A DNA stretch of 64,000 nt from Natronococcus sp. A-GB1 (GCF_029688845.1 NZ_JARUKW010000003.1:124001-188000), one strand, 5' to 3'; positions 17,000 through 26,930 are shown, numbered from the stretch's first letter. Notes: generated by a model not told the origin, from the sequence alone. A program made the numbers and translations.

Positions 17000-17959
17000 A
17001 TGACAACGACGCTCGGAACGGCGAGCGCGGATCCCGGGGAGATCGACACGGGTCGTCTCGAGGTCGGCGAGACTCGAGACGGGAGCCCGTTCGGTCTTCC
17101 CGTGGCCGTCGTAAACGGTGTGGAACCCGGAAAGACTCTCTACATACAGGCGGCCAGCGACGGCGACGAACTCAACGGCGTCGGCGTCGTCCAGCAGGTC
17201 GTCCCGCAGCTCGATCCGACGGAACTCAGCGGCACAATCCTGATCGTCGGCATCGTCAACTACCACGGGTTCCAGGTCGCCGAGCACCGCAACCCGATCG
17301 ACGACACGAAGATGAATCGGGCGTACCCGGGCAACGCGGCGGGAACCTCGAGCGAACGGATCGCGGCCGCAACGTTCGAGGCGGCTACCCGTGCCGACCT
17401 CATCCTCGATCTCCACCAGGGGTCGACCAGCCGGATGATCGACGAGGTCCGGGTTCGCTGTGGCACCCGCCACCGGCTTCACGGCGAGTGTCTCGAGCTG
17501 GCGAAGGTCTTCGGCTGCGGCTACATCCTCGACCAGAAGGGCCCCGACGGCCAGCTCGCCCGCGCGGCGCCCGACGAGGGGATCCCGACCGTCGACCCCG
17601 AGCTCGGCGGCTGCGTCGGCTGGGACGAGACGAGCATCCGGAAGGGCGTCGACGGCGTGTTCAACGTGCTTCGCTACTACGGCTTCCTCGAGGGCGAGCG
17701 AAGCCCCGAGCCCCAGACCCGCGCGAAGGGGTTCGAGCAGTTCGGCGCGCCTGCCGGCGGGCTCGTCGATCTCGAACCCAACCTCGGCGACCGGGTAACG
17801 TCTGGAGAGACGCTGTTTACCGTGACGACGCCGTTCGGCGAGTCAAAGCAGACGGTGACTGCCGACAGCGACGGGATTCTCTGGCGGAGCCGTCGGCTCC
17901 CACAGGTCGCGACGGGAGAGTACGTCTGCTCGGTCGCAACCGATATCGACGAGTACTGA
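17000..17959 (+). CDS. Succinylglutamate desuccinylase/aspartoacylase-family deacylase
   Basis: A 319-residue M14-like amidohydrolase. The substrate-pocket region NYHGFQVAEHRNPIDDTKMN and the second-ligand motif ILDLHQGS (His139) are clear. The first metal motif, usually H-x-x-E in an HGDE context, reads SDGDELNG at residues 53-60: the His is replaced by Asp54 while Glu57 is kept. The C-terminal part is a beta-rich lipoyl-like domain (LVDLEPNLGDRVTSGETLF). Relatives remove acyl groups from amino acids. The stop overlaps the next ATG (TGATG), tying it to the PLP enzyme downstream. Substrate unknown. Confidence 0.85.
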   Translation: MTTTLGTASADPGEIDTGRLEVGETRDGSPFGLPVAVVNGVEPGKTLYIQAASDGDELNGVGVVQQVVPQLDPTELSGTILIVGIVNYHGFQVAEHRNPIDDTKMNRAYPGNAAGTSSERIAAATFEAATRADLILDLHQGSTSRMIDEVRVRCGTRHRLHGECLELAKVFGCGYILDQKGPDGQLARAAPDEGIPTVDPELGGCVGWDETSIRKGVDGVFNVLRYYGFLEGERSPEPQTRAKGFEQFGAPAGGLVDLEPNLGDRVTSGETLFTVTTPFGESKQTVTADSDGILWRSRRLPQVATGEYVCSVATDIDEY

Positions 17960-19098
17960 TGGCGAGCGACCTCGTCTGCCCCGACTGCGACGCCGTCTAC
18001 GCGGCCGGACCCGACGAGCCGTGGCGCTGTGACTGCGGAAGTCCTCTCGAGTTTGCCGATCGACCGCTTCCCGAGGATCCGGGTGCACTGAAACTCGAGC
18101 CGGGTCGCGGCCTCTGGAACTTCGCGCCGTGGCTCCCCCTCGAGGAGCGGGTCTCGCTCGGCGAGGGCTTCACGCCACTGGTCGACGCCCCGGAGTGGGA
18201 CGCCGACTTCAAACTCGAGTACGTCTTCCCGACAGGGTCGTTCAAAGACCGGGGTGCGACGACGACGCTCTCTCGGGCGGCCGAACTCGGCGTCGACCGC
18301 GTGCTCGAGGACTCCTCGGGCAACGCCGGCGCCGCCATCGCGACGTACGCGGCTCGAGCCGGAATCGACGCGGAGATCTACGTTCCCGCGGACGTCAAGG
18401 CGGCGAAGCTGGGGGCGATCGAGCGAACGGGCGCCCGACCGGTTCGAGTCGAGGGAGCGCGCCAGGACGTCACCGACGCCTGCATCGAGGCGGTCGAGGG
18501 CGGAGGCGGGGACGATCAAGACGACGCCGCCACCCGACAGACCGGCGACGGCTGGTACGCCAGCCACGCCTGGAACCCCGCCTTCTACGCCGGAACGATG
18601 ACGTTCGCCCTCGAGATCGCGGCCCAGCGCGACTGGACGGCGCCCGACGCCGTCGTGCTCCCGGTCGGTCACGGGACGCTGTTTCTGGGCGCCTACCGAG
18701 GCTTCTCGCTGCTGCTCGAGGCGGGGATCATCGACGAGCTGCCGCGGCTGCTCGCCGCACAGGAGGCGGGCTACGCGCCCGTCGCGAACCGCTTCGGCGA
18801 GGCGGTCGCGGCCGAACCCGGCCACACCGAGTCCGTCGCCGACGGGATCCAGATCGTCGAACCCGCCCGCCTCGACGAGATCCTCGAGGCGATCGAGCGG
18901 ACCGACGGCGACGCCGTCGCCCTCGAGCCGGCCGCGATCGAGGCCGCCCTGGAACGGCTCCACCGTGGCGGGTTCTACGTCGAGCCGACCTGCGCGGTCG
19001 CGCCGGCGGCACTAGAGCGCTACCGCGAGGACGGCGTGCTGGATGCTGGTTCGGACGTCGTCGTGCCGCTGACCGGCAGCGGGCTAAAAATCGAGTGA
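17959..19098 (+). CDS. Threonine synthase-like PLP-dependent enzyme
   Basis: A 379-residue fold-type II pyridoxal-phosphate enzyme. An N-terminal zinc ribbon (C7-x2-C10, C24-x-C26) typical of archaeal threonine synthases is followed by the cofactor-lysine motif PTGSFKDRGA (Lys96), DSSGNAGAAIATYAARAG and the phosphate-loop segment PVGHGTLFLGAYRGF. True ThrC converts O-phosphohomoserine to threonine. The coupling to an amino-acid deacylase by a one-base TGATG overlap suggests a paralogue acting on a related amino acid, so I do not assign thrC. Confidence 0.85.
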   Translation: MASDLVCPDCDAVYAAGPDEPWRCDCGSPLEFADRPLPEDPGALKLEPGRGLWNFAPWLPLEERVSLGEGFTPLVDAPEWDADFKLEYVFPTGSFKDRGATTTLSRAAELGVDRVLEDSSGNAGAAIATYAARAGIDAEIYVPADVKAAKLGAIERTGARPVRVEGARQDVTDACIEAVEGGGGDDQDDAATRQTGDGWYASHAWNPAFYAGTMTFALEIAAQRDWTAPDAVVLPVGHGTLFLGAYRGFSLLLEAGIIDELPRLLAAQEAGYAPVANRFGEAVAAEPGHTESVADGIQIVEPARLDEILEAIERTDGDAVALEPAAIEAALERLHRGGFYVEPTCAVAPAALERYREDGVLDAGSDVVVPLTGSGLKIE

Positions 19099-19146
19099 AA
19101 AGCGAGTGAGAATCCTGCGGTTTCTTCGCGCTCGAGTCGACCGGAG

Positions 19147-19425
19147 TTAGGCGAAGGTGAGACCCTTCTCGAATTTCGCGTACAGCTCCTTCTGCTGGAA
19201 GTACGCCGCGGCGCCCAGCAGCGTCGGGGCCCAGAGACCGACGAACAGACCGGCGACCTTGTCCTCCTTGAGGTAGAACAGGTACCACGAGTACGCGACC
19301 GACAGCGCGGCTGCGACCGACACCGGGTCCCCGGACGAGAGCGGGGTCTCCTCGAGCGCCTCCAGATCGTCGAACTCGGATTCGGACTCGGACTCGGGTT
19401 CGTCAGATTCGGTTAGCGTCGTCAT
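19147..19425 (-). CDS. Small haloarchaeal membrane protein
   Basis: A 92-residue protein with a very acidic N-terminal tail (ESDEPESESESEFDDLEALE), then two hydrophobic segments around SVAAALSVAYSWYLFYL and VAGLFVGLWAPTLLGAAAYF, and a basic-acidic end QQKELYAKFEKGL. I recognise it as a recurrent haloarchaeal hypothetical but know no function. The ATG at 19425 was chosen because the upstream extension of the frame is Arg-rich and unlike haloarchaeal protein. It diverges from argS. Confidence 0.72.
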   Translation of the reverse strand: MTTLTESDEPESESESEFDDLEALEETPLSSGDPVSVAAALSVAYSWYLFYLKEDKVAGLFVGLWAPTLLGAAAYFQQKELYAKFEKGLTFA

Positions 19426-19600
19426 GCACTCTCCGGAAGAAACCGCTACGGTTGATGTTGCGGCCGTCCATTTCAGGGCACGAACACGAATCGCCCGACG
19501 GGGCCGACGCCGCAGTTCGAAACCGAACCTGACGCGGTCATAGCCGCGGTCCGGAACGGAACCCGACATTCCTTTACTTGCCCCCTGAATACGGGCGGGT

Positions 19601-21388
19601 ATGTTCCTCTCCCTACGCGCGGAGGTCGAGAGCGCCCTCGAGACGGCGCTGTCGGCGCTCGACTACCCGACTGACGATCTCGGGATCGAAGAACCGCCCG
19701 AGGACGTCGACAGCGTCCTCGCCTCGAGCGTGGCGTTCCGGCTGGCCGGCGAGGCCGGCGCCCCGCCGCCACAGGTCGCTTCGGCGGTCGCCGACGAGAT
19801 CGACGCGGACGAGCTGACGTACGTCGCGGCGATCGAGACGCAGGGGCCGTACCTCAACTTCCTGCCGAGCGAGGCCTACCTCGAGAACACGCTCGAGACG
19901 GCGACGGCAGCCGACTACGGCGCCCTCGAGGACCGCAAGGAGAGCGTCGTTGTCGAACACACGAGCGCGAACCCGACGGGGCCGGTCCACGTCGGCCGTG
20001 CGCGGAACCCGATCATCGGCGACGCGGTCGCGAACCTGCTCGACTACGCCGGCTACGACGTCGACCGCCACTACTACGTCAACGACGCGGGTCGGCAGAT
20101 GGCCGTCTTCACCTGGGCCTACGAGACGTTCGACGAGGACGACCTCGAGGGCGAGCCCGAGCGGGATCGCCCGGAGTACGACCTCGTGCGCTACTACCGC
20201 AAGGGCAACGCCTTCCTCGAGAACGCCTCGGAGCCGAAAGTTGCCGACGCGGAGGCCGAGATCGAGTCGATCATGCAGGGGCTCGAGGCCGGCGACGACG
20301 AGGCCTACGAGCGGGTCAGCGAGGTCGTCGACCAGGTGCTCGGCGGGATGAAGGCGTGTCTCGCCCGCCTGCCCGCGGAGTTCGACGAGTTCGTCAAGGA
20401 GACGCGGTTCATGCGCAACGGCGACACCGACGACCTCGTCGCCCGGCTCAAGGAGCTCGACGAGGCGGTGTACGAGGACGAGGCCTGGCAGCTCGAGCTC
20501 GACGCCCACGGGATCGAGAAGAACCTCGTCTTCCTGCGGGCCGACGACACCTCGCTGTACCCCACGCGGGACCTAGCCCACCACGAGTGGAAGTTCGAGG
20601 AGTACGACAACGCGGTGACGGTGCTGGGCGAGGACCACACCCTCCAGGCCGACCAGCTCCGGACGACCCTCGAGCTGCTGGGCAACGACACCGAGGGGCT
20701 CCGGCAGGTGCTGTACTCCTACGTCAACCTCCCGGAGGGGAAGATGTCGACGCGTCGCGGGACCGGCGTCGACCTGGACGACCTGCTCGACGAGGCGATC
20801 GACCGCGCCCGCGAGGAGGTCGAGGAGCGCATGGACGATCGGATCCGCGACGACGACCTGGGCGACGAGGACGTCGAGCGCATCGCTCATCAGGTCGGAA
20901 TCGGTGCCGTTCGGTACGACATCGTCTCGAAACAGCCCTCGAAGGCGATCACCTTTGAGTGGGAGCAGGCGCTCGACTTCGAGGCCCAGTCCGCGCCGTA
21001 CGTCCAGTACGTTCACGCGCGGTGTTGCGGTATTCTCGAAGAGGCCGGCCTCGACTCCGCGGCCGACCTCGAGGGCCAGGATGTCGACCTCGAGTCCGTC
21101 GACGCCGACCTGCTCGAGACCCCCGAGGAACGGGAGCTGCTCGAGACGATCGCCCGCTTCCCGGCGGTCGTCGAGGAGGCGGCCGACGACCTCCAGCCCC
21201 ATCAGATCGCGACCTACACGCGCACGTTCGCCGACCGGTTCAACGCCTTCTACCGGGAGTGTCCGGTGCTGGCCGAGGACGTCGATCCCGAGGTCCGGGA
21301 GGCCCGCCTCGCGCTCGTGGCGGCGTCGAAACACACGGTCGCGAACGCCCTCTCGATCCTGGGCGTCGCGGCCCCGCGGTCGATGTAG
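19601..21388 (+). CDS. argS: Arginyl-tRNA synthetase
   Basis: A 595-residue class I aminoacyl-tRNA synthetase that charges tRNA-Arg. The ATP-binding HIGH motif appears as HVGR at residues 130-133 within [16 protein letters not shown], and the KMSKS loop as KMSTRRG near residue 380. The N-terminal 90 residues are the tRNA-recognising domain, and the C-terminal helical anticodon-binding domain ends [19 protein letters not shown], the DALR signature region. A TTTACTT element about 26 bases upstream of the ATG implies a leaderless message. Length and motifs are normal. Confidence 0.97.
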   Translation: MFLSLRAEVESALETALSALDYPTDDLGIEEPPEDVDSVLASSVAFRLAGEAGAPPPQVASAVADEIDADELTYVAAIETQGPYLNFLPSEAYLENTLETATAADYGALEDRKESVVVEHTSANPTGPVHVGRARNPIIGDAVANLLDYAGYDVDRHYYVNDAGRQMAVFTWAYETFDEDDLEGEPERDRPEYDLVRYYRKGNAFLENASEPKVADAEAEIESIMQGLEAGDDEAYERVSEVVDQVLGGMKACLARLPAEFDEFVKETRFMRNGDTDDLVARLKELDEAVYEDEAWQLELDAHGIEKNLVFLRADDTSLYPTRDLAHHEWKFEEYDNAVTVLGEDHTLQADQLRTTLELLGNDTEGLRQVLYSYVNLPEGKMSTRRGTGVDLDDLLDEAIDRAREEVEERMDDRIRDDDLGDEDVERIAHQVGIGAVRYDIVSKQPSKAITFEWEQALDFEAQSAPYVQYVHARCCGILEEAGLDSAADLEGQDVDLESVDADLLETPEERELLETIARFPAVVEEAADDLQPHQIATYTRTFADRFNAFYRECPVLAEDVDPEVREARLALVAASKHTVANALSILGVAAPRSM

Positions 21389-21512
21389 GCCCGCGGCTCA
21401 CAGTAGACCGACGGATCACAGCCCGCTCCGGACCCGCGGGCCGCGTGAACCATCGACGGACGCGTAGCGCGTGTCAAAGGATACTTAGCTACAGCTCCGT
21501 TTTGTACGCCCA

Positions 21513-22772
21513 ATGAGCCAGGAGGCCGAACAGGAGCAATCCGACCGGAAGAAGTACGAGTTCCGGAAGGTCATCGAGGATCTCAAGGACTTCGACGGCT
21601 CCGGCACGCAGCTCGTCTCGATCTACATCCCCGAGGACCGCCAGATCAGCGACGTCGTCGCACACGTCACGCAGGAACACAGCGAGGCGGCCAACATCAA
21701 GTCCAAGCAGACCCGGACGGCCGTCCAGGACGCGCTGACGAGCATCAAGGACCGGCTGCGGTACTACGACACCTTCCCGCCGGAGAACGGGATGGTGATC
21801 TTCTCGGGCGCCGTCGACTCCGGCGGCGGCCGCACCGAGATGGTCACGAAGGTCTTAGAGAGCCCGCCCCAGCCCGTCGAGTCCTTCCGGTACCACTGCG
21901 ACTCCGATTTCCTCATCGAGCCGCTCGAGGAGATGATGGCCGACAAGGGCCTCTACGGGCTGATCGTCCTCGATCGACGGGAGGCGAACGTCGGCTGGCT
22001 GAAGGGCAAACGCGTCGAGGCGGTCAAGTCCGCCTCCTCGCTGGTGCCCGGCAAGCAGCGGAAAGGTGGCCAGTCCGCCCAGCGATTCGCCCGGCTGCGC
22101 CTCGAGGCGATCGACAACTTCTACCAGGAGGTCGCCGGCATGGCAAACGACCTGTTCGTCGCCAAACGCCACGAACTCGACGGCATCCTCGTGGGCGGCC
22201 CCTCCCCCACCAAGGACGAGTTCCTCGACGGCGACTACCTCCACCACGAGATCCAGGACAACGTCATCGGCAAGTTCGACGTCGCCTACACTGACGAATC
22301 CGGCCTCAAGGACCTCGTCGACAACGCGGAGGACGCCCTGGCCGACGCCGAGGTGATGAAGGATAAAAAGCAGATGGAGGAGTTCTTCGAGGAACTCAAC
22401 GCGGGTGATCTCGCCACGTACGGGTTCGAACAGACCCGACGCAATCTGATGATGGGCGCGGTCGACCGGCTGCTGATCAGCGAGGATCTGCGACGGGACG
22501 TCATCACCTACGACTGCGAGGAGTGTGGCAACACCGATCGCGAAGTCGTTGACCGACGGAAGGCGACGCCCGAGCACAGCTGCACCGACTGCGGCAGCGA
22601 AGTCGAGGCGAGCGACGAGGACCGCGAGGACGCCATCGACCACCTCATCGAGATCGCCGAACAGCGCGGCACCGAGACGAAGTTCATCTCGACGGACTTC
22701 GAGAAGGGCGAACAGCTCTACAACGCCTTCGGCGGGTTCGCCGGCATCCTCCGGTACTCCACCGGCGTCTGA
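21513..22772 (+). CDS. prf1: Peptide chain release factor aRF1
   Basis: A 419-residue archaeal class 1 release factor that reads all three stop codons and triggers release of the finished peptide. NIKS at residues 61-64 is the stop-codon recognition loop and GGQ at 185-187 is the catalytic tripeptide in the ribosomal peptidyl-transferase centre. The C-terminal domain carries a zinc-ribbon-like minidomain (CEECGN and CTDCGS), seen in archaeal members. Start MSQEAEQEQSDRKKYEFRKV is the family N-terminus. It follows argS on the same strand after 124 bases with its own weak TATA element. Confidence 0.97.
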   Translation: MSQEAEQEQSDRKKYEFRKVIEDLKDFDGSGTQLVSIYIPEDRQISDVVAHVTQEHSEAANIKSKQTRTAVQDALTSIKDRLRYYDTFPPENGMVIFSGAVDSGGGRTEMVTKVLESPPQPVESFRYHCDSDFLIEPLEEMMADKGLYGLIVLDRREANVGWLKGKRVEAVKSASSLVPGKQRKGGQSAQRFARLRLEAIDNFYQEVAGMANDLFVAKRHELDGILVGGPSPTKDEFLDGDYLHHEIQDNVIGKFDVAYTDESGLKDLVDNAEDALADAEVMKDKKQMEEFFEELNAGDLATYGFEQTRRNLMMGAVDRLLISEDLRRDVITYDCEECGNTDREVVDRRKATPEHSCTDCGSEVEASDEDREDAIDHLIEIAEQRGTETKFISTDFEKGEQLYNAFGGFAGILRYSTGV

Positions 22773-22910
22773 GACTCGGCGTAGGCACCGATTACGAGGG
22801 TCTCCGCGACCGAACAGCTCGTTTTCGACAACCGAGAATCCGTGAACCGCCTCTTATTCGGGTAACGATCCCAGGGAGTTATCGCTCCGGCCCGACGTCC
22901 CTCGAGCACC

Positions 22911-24236
22911 ATGTGGGGGGACCGACAGCTGCGACGATGCGGACGTCGTCGCGTCCTCGGCAGTATCGCGACCGGAACGGTGCTCGCGGCGACGTCGGGC
23001 GCCGTCGGCCGAACCCGAATCGGGGACGTTGCGGTTCGCCTCCGTGAGACGAACGCGCCCGTCGCGGCCGGCGAGCGCCTCGAGGTGACGGCCGCCCTCG
23101 AGGGACAAACGACGACGACGGTCGACGCGCGCCTCGTGGTCGGGCACGACCCCGAGACCGTCGACGAACGGACCGTCTCGCTCGAGTCCGACGAGACGGC
23201 GTCGATCACGCTCGGCTACGAGACGCCTCGCGTCCGGCGTACCCAGTCGTTTCCGGTACGACTCGAGGTCGGCGCCGACGCCGACGAGCGAACCGTCACC
23301 GTACTCGGCACTGACGACGGCGAGAGCGCGGCGATCAGGCCCGACGCCGACGAGATCACGGTGCAGCCGGGTACCACAGTGCTGTTCGAGGTCGCGGCGG
23401 GACGACGGCTTGAGCCCGCCGACCTCGAGTGGGAGGCCAACGACGCGATCGCGGGCGACCTCGCGCTCGCGAGCGACTACACCTTCCTGACGGGAACCGG
23501 GGCCTACCTCGCGGCGCCCGAGGCTACCGGAAGCTACGACGTCGGCGCGACCGTTCCCACGGAGACGGGATCGGCGAGCCACGACTGGACCCTCGAGGTC
23601 GCTCCCGACGGTCGGGAGCCGCCGACGATCGAGTCGTTCGACAGCGATCCTGGCGCGGACGCGACCGTCGGGGTCGACGACGTCGTCGCGAACAGGCTCG
23701 TCGCGCGCGATCCCGACGGTCGGCTCGACCGCGTCGTCTGGGTCGAGGGACAGAACCGGACGGTGGTCCGGGTCGACGACCTCGAGGGGGAACGCGACGA
23801 GGCGACGCTCGCCCGGGCGGGTCCGGGCTGGGTCGCCGCCGGCTACCCGACCGGGGCGCGGGTCGTCTGCGAGGACGGCCGGACGAGCGCGGAGCCGACC
23901 GTCGACGGCCCCGAGATCCGACCCCCGTTCGCGGTCGAGATCGTCGAGACCAACGAGCCACTCGCGGGCGGCGATCGGCTCGAGATCACGGTCGAGGTCG
24001 AGAACGAGGGCGGAATGATGATAATCGGCGACACGACCCAGGAGATCGAACTCCTGGTCGGGACGGATCGCGAACGGGTCGACACCGCTACCGTCACCGT
24101 GCCGTTCGGGACGACCGAGACGGTCATCCTCGGATACGAGACCTACCCGGTCGCTACCGCGGACACGTTCCCCGTTCGGGTCGAGAGCCCCGACGACGCG
24201 GCCGAACGTACCGTTACCGTCGACGCCAGCGGGTGA
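22911..24236 (+). CDS. Tat-exported protein with two CARDB-like repeats
   Basis: A 441-residue secreted protein of unknown function. The N-terminus has a twin-arginine signal (GRRRVLGSIATGTVLAATSG). Residues about 40-140 and 335-440 are homologous: both contain a V-x-E-T-N-x-P-x-A-x-G-x-R/D-L-E-x-T start and a later ITLGYETP / VILGYETYP strand, then TFPVRVE or SFPVRLE and RTVTV. This is the layout of CARDB-type beta-sandwich domains found in surface proteins. The middle 190 residues form a different beta-rich region. A cell-surface binding or structural role is likely. Confidence 0.75.
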   Translation: MWGDRQLRRCGRRRVLGSIATGTVLAATSGAVGRTRIGDVAVRLRETNAPVAAGERLEVTAALEGQTTTTVDARLVVGHDPETVDERTVSLESDETASITLGYETPRVRRTQSFPVRLEVGADADERTVTVLGTDDGESAAIRPDADEITVQPGTTVLFEVAAGRRLEPADLEWEANDAIAGDLALASDYTFLTGTGAYLAAPEATGSYDVGATVPTETGSASHDWTLEVAPDGREPPTIESFDSDPGADATVGVDDVVANRLVARDPDGRLDRVVWVEGQNRTVVRVDDLEGERDEATLARAGPGWVAAGYPTGARVVCEDGRTSAEPTVDGPEIRPPFAVEIVETNEPLAGGDRLEITVEVENEGGMMIIGDTTQEIELLVGTDRERVDTATVTVPFGTTETVILGYETYPVATADTFPVRVESPDDAAERTVTVDASG

Positions 24237-24267
24237 GCCTTTTGCTCCTGGCCCGCGAAGGTGTGGT

Positions 24268-25179
24268 ATGGGGGAACAGTACACTATCCTCGTCGCGCTA
24301 TCGAACCCCGCGGCCGTCGAGCAGCTCCTGCGAACGGCCTCGGACCTGGCGATCCGACACGACGGTCGCATCCACGCCATCGCGATCGAGCACAAGCCGG
24401 TCAACTCTCCGTTCTTGCTGTTCTCCGACGATTACATCTCCGCGGAGTACGCCGAGGAGAGCACGCAGTTGCTCGAGCGAGCCGAGGGCGTTTCGGACGT
24501 GCCGATCACGACCGACCTCCGGGTCGGCAGCGACGTGCCGGGAGCCATCCGGGACGTCGTCGACGAGGTCGACGCCGACGTCTTGCTCATGGGGTGGCGC
24601 GAACGCGCCAGCACCGCCGACGCGGTCCTGGGAACCTCCGTCGATCCCGTGTTGCGCCGACCCCCGTGTGACGTGCTGGTCGAGCGGATGGGGACGGTCG
24701 CCGACGGCGTCGACACCGTGCTGGTCCCAACCGTCGGCGGCCCTCACGCGGGCCTGGCCAGCGACGTCGCCGCGGCGATCGCCGCGATGAACGGCGCTCG
24801 AGTCACCATCCTCTCGGTGATGACCGACGAGGGACCGATGGCTGACCGAGCCACCGCGCAACGACGTCTTCGCCGCACCGCAGCCTTGTTCCCGGACGTT
24901 CCGGTCGACCAGCGGCTCGTCGACGCCCCCTCGTCGACGACGGGGATCCTCGAGGCCGCGGCCGAGCACGATCTGATCGTCCTGGGCGCGACCGGCACCG
25001 GACTGGTGCGCCCGCCCGTGATCGGTTCCGTCGCGGACGCCGTCGGCCGCGAGGCCGAGTGTCCGGTTATCCTCGCCAAGGGTCAGGCGGAGTCCCGACT
25101 CGATCGGCTGCTCGAGCGGGTCGGGTCGCTCTCCGAGTCGATCAAAGCGTCCCCCGAAGGCGGACGGCGTCGTCGGTAA
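24268..25179 (+). CDS. Tandem universal stress protein
   Basis: A 303-residue protein with two UspA domains in tandem. The first (about 5-140) starts TILVALSNPAAVEQLLRTAS. The second (about 150-285) starts TVLVPTVGGPHAGLASDVA and retains the nucleotide-loop type sequence DLIVLGATGTGLVRPPVIGS followed by CPVILAKG. Domain 1 has LLMGWRERAS in the equivalent place. Tandem Usp proteins bind ATP or AMP and respond to stress. The 3' end overlaps the 3' end of a convergent PRC-barrel gene by 38 bases. Confidence 0.88.
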   Translation: MGEQYTILVALSNPAAVEQLLRTASDLAIRHDGRIHAIAIEHKPVNSPFLLFSDDYISAEYAEESTQLLERAEGVSDVPITTDLRVGSDVPGAIRDVVDEVDADVLLMGWRERASTADAVLGTSVDPVLRRPPCDVLVERMGTVADGVDTVLVPTVGGPHAGLASDVAAAIAAMNGARVTILSVMTDEGPMADRATAQRRLRRTAALFPDVPVDQRLVDAPSSTTGILEAAAEHDLIVLGATGTGLVRPPVIGSVADAVGREAECPVILAKGQAESRLDRLLERVGSLSESIKASPEGGRRRR

Positions 25180-25387
25180 TCGCCTCGATGCTTCCCGCGT
25201 CGAGGGGGTGGGCGGCCGTCCCGTCGGGCCGAAGACCGAGTTTGGCTCGCAGCGTGGTCACGATCGTCGGATCCGGATCGACGTACCCGTAGCCGTCGTC
25301 GACCCGGACGAGTCGGCCGACTGCGGTCCCGTCGGCGTTCAGCACGCGTTTTCCCTCGTCGACGCTCGTGAGCTCCGTTCGTTCCAT
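25142..25387 (-). CDS. PRC-barrel domain protein
   Basis: An 81-residue protein consisting of one PRC-barrel: TSVDEGKRVLNADGTAVGRL is the characteristic first hairpin, followed by VDDGYGYVDPDP. PRC-barrels occur in photosynthetic reaction centre H subunits and in RNA-processing proteins such as RimM. The single-domain haloarchaeal forms have no established role. The ATG at 25387 is preferred to an upstream start as MERTELTSVDEGKRV begins the domain. Its last 38 bases overlap the end of the universal stress protein gene on the other strand. Confidence 0.8.
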   Translation of the reverse strand: MERTELTSVDEGKRVLNADGTAVGRLVRVDDGYGYVDPDPTIVTTLRAKLGLRPDGTAAHPLDAGSIEAITDDAVRLRGTL

Positions 25388-25590
25388 ATCGAATCGTTCG
25401 TGGCCGCTTCGCGTTGCCACCGAAACGACTCGAGGGAGGGTTTCGTCGCGAATAAAGCGAGGAAATCGTTTCCGATGGATCCGGGAACGGTTGCAGTCGT
25501 TCGGCGGGTCAAGCCGGTGTTAGATACGGTGTAACGATTCTTCGACCGTTCAATGCGGCGTTGAAGGGGCTCGAGTGCGGTAGTCGGACG

Positions 25591-25914
25591 TTACTGCCGG
25601 AGACCGGAGACGCAGTTCCAGCAGTAGGTGAACGTCTGATCGGCGTCGTTTCTGGTGCCGCAGTGGGGACACCTGATCGTCTCACCGTTGATCTCGGCGT
25701 CAGCCTCGCCGTCGTCGGTGTCGCTGACACCGTCTGACGCCGAGTGGTAGCCGTCGGAGCCGGGGGAGGATCGGGACTGGCCCCGACCGGGGTCTGCGAC
25801 CGACGGCGACTGGACGCCGTCGCCGTCCTCGCGACGGACGTAGACGTAGTACAGTAGCAGGTGCAGGAGGGCAAACAGCACCACGTAGCCGACGAGCCAG
25901 CCCCAGAGCTCCAT
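25591..25914 (-). CDS. Membrane-anchored zinc-ribbon protein
   Basis: A 107-residue protein: one N-terminal membrane helix (MELWGWLVGYVVLFALLHLL), a basic stop-transfer, a 45-residue disordered Ser/Asp/Gly linker, and a C-terminal zinc ribbon with C-P-H-C-G and C-W-N-C. This layout recurs in haloarchaea. The ribbon may bind a partner or nucleic acid near the membrane; no function is known. ATG at 25914 was chosen over a TTG seven codons upstream. Confidence 0.75.
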   Translation of the reverse strand: MELWGWLVGYVVLFALLHLLLYYVYVRREDGDGVQSPSVADPGRGQSRSSPGSDGYHSASDGVSDTDDGEADAEINGETIRCPHCGTRNDADQTFTYCWNCVSGLRQ

Positions 25915-26030
25915 CACCGTGTGATACGGTCTCAACGCACTTGGGTATTCCCTCCCTCATCGCTCCGTGACAGTACCACGCCACTGAACGAACCCCGACT
26001 TCGTGCTCGGGCCGATCCGTCGTTTCGCGA

Positions 26031-26930
26031 CTACTGGGGCGGGCGGAGGTCGCGCTGGAACTCGTCGAAAATCTCGAGGTCCGCGGGCAAGTCGTACTCG
26101 AGGTGGCGCTGTTCCTGGCGGTTGACGCCGGCCTCATCGATCGGCGTGGCGACGTCCTCCCAGCCGGGTTTGATCTTGACGCTCTTGGCCGGCATGCCGA
26201 TGGAAATGTGGTGAGCCGGAACGTCGTGCTGGACGATCGCGCGGGCGCCGACGATGGCGTTCTCGCCGACCTTGCAGCCGGCCCGGACCATCGAGTCGTA
26301 GGTCAGGCGGACGTCGTCCTCGACGATCGTGTGGTAGTTGCGGACCTCGGTCTGGTCGACGACGTCGTGGTCGTGGCTATAGACGTGAACCCCGTCGGAA
26401 ACCGAGACGCGGTCGCCGATCGTCAGCTTTCCGCGGTCGTCAAGATGAACGTCGTCGTGGACGACGGTGTTATCCCCGATCGTGATGTTGTGGCCGTAGG
26501 TGAACGTCACGCCCTTGAAGAACCGACAGTTCTCACCACACTCCTCGAAGAGGTGATCGGCGAGCATCCGTCTGAACCGCAGCGCGAACTCGACGTTGTC
26601 CGCGATCGGCAGGCTGTCGAACTGGCGCCAGAGCCACTGGATGTGTTTCGAGCGGCGAAACGCCTCCTCGTCCTTCTCGGCGTAGTACTCGCTCTCCAGG
26701 GTGGTGTTACACGGGTCGTAGCTCTGGAGTCGGACCCGTTCGGCCGGCGCCATCGACTCGCCGCCCCGCCAGCGCTCGTAGGCCTCCCGGTCGCCCGAGA
26801 GGTCGATCAGCACGTCCTCGACGACCGAGCACGTATCCTCCTCGCTCGAGAGGCGCCGATCGACCTCGTCGATGAACTCGCGCATTCCTGCTTCCGCCTC
26901 GTCGGGAAGCGAGACGTCCCGCTTTGTCAT
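26031..26930 (-). CDS. Left-handed beta-helix acyltransferase
   Basis: A 299-residue hexapeptide-repeat acyltransferase. The first 100 residues are helical (MTKRDVSLPDEAEAGMREFI onward). From about 140, imperfect hexapeptide repeats build the left-handed beta-helix (TYGHNITIGDNTVVHDDVHL and DDVRLTYDSMVRAGCKVGEN), with the HDHDVV loop typical of maltose/galactoside O-acetyltransferases and the ending IGMPAKSVKIKPGWE. Such enzymes acetylate sugars using acetyl-CoA as trimers. The precise acceptor is unknown. The chosen ATG follows a long non-coding upstream frame. Confidence 0.87.
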   Translation of the reverse strand: MTKRDVSLPDEAEAGMREFIDEVDRRLSSEEDTCSVVEDVLIDLSGDREAYERWRGGESMAPAERVRLQSYDPCNTTLESEYYAEKDEEAFRRSKHIQWLWRQFDSLPIADNVEFALRFRRMLADHLFEECGENCRFFKGVTFTYGHNITIGDNTVVHDDVHLDDRGKLTIGDRVSVSDGVHVYSHDHDVVDQTEVRNYHTIVEDDVRLTYDSMVRAGCKVGENAIVGARAIVQHDVPAHHISIGMPAKSVKIKPGWEDVATPIDEAGVNRQEQRHLEYDLPADLEIFDEFQRDLRPPQ

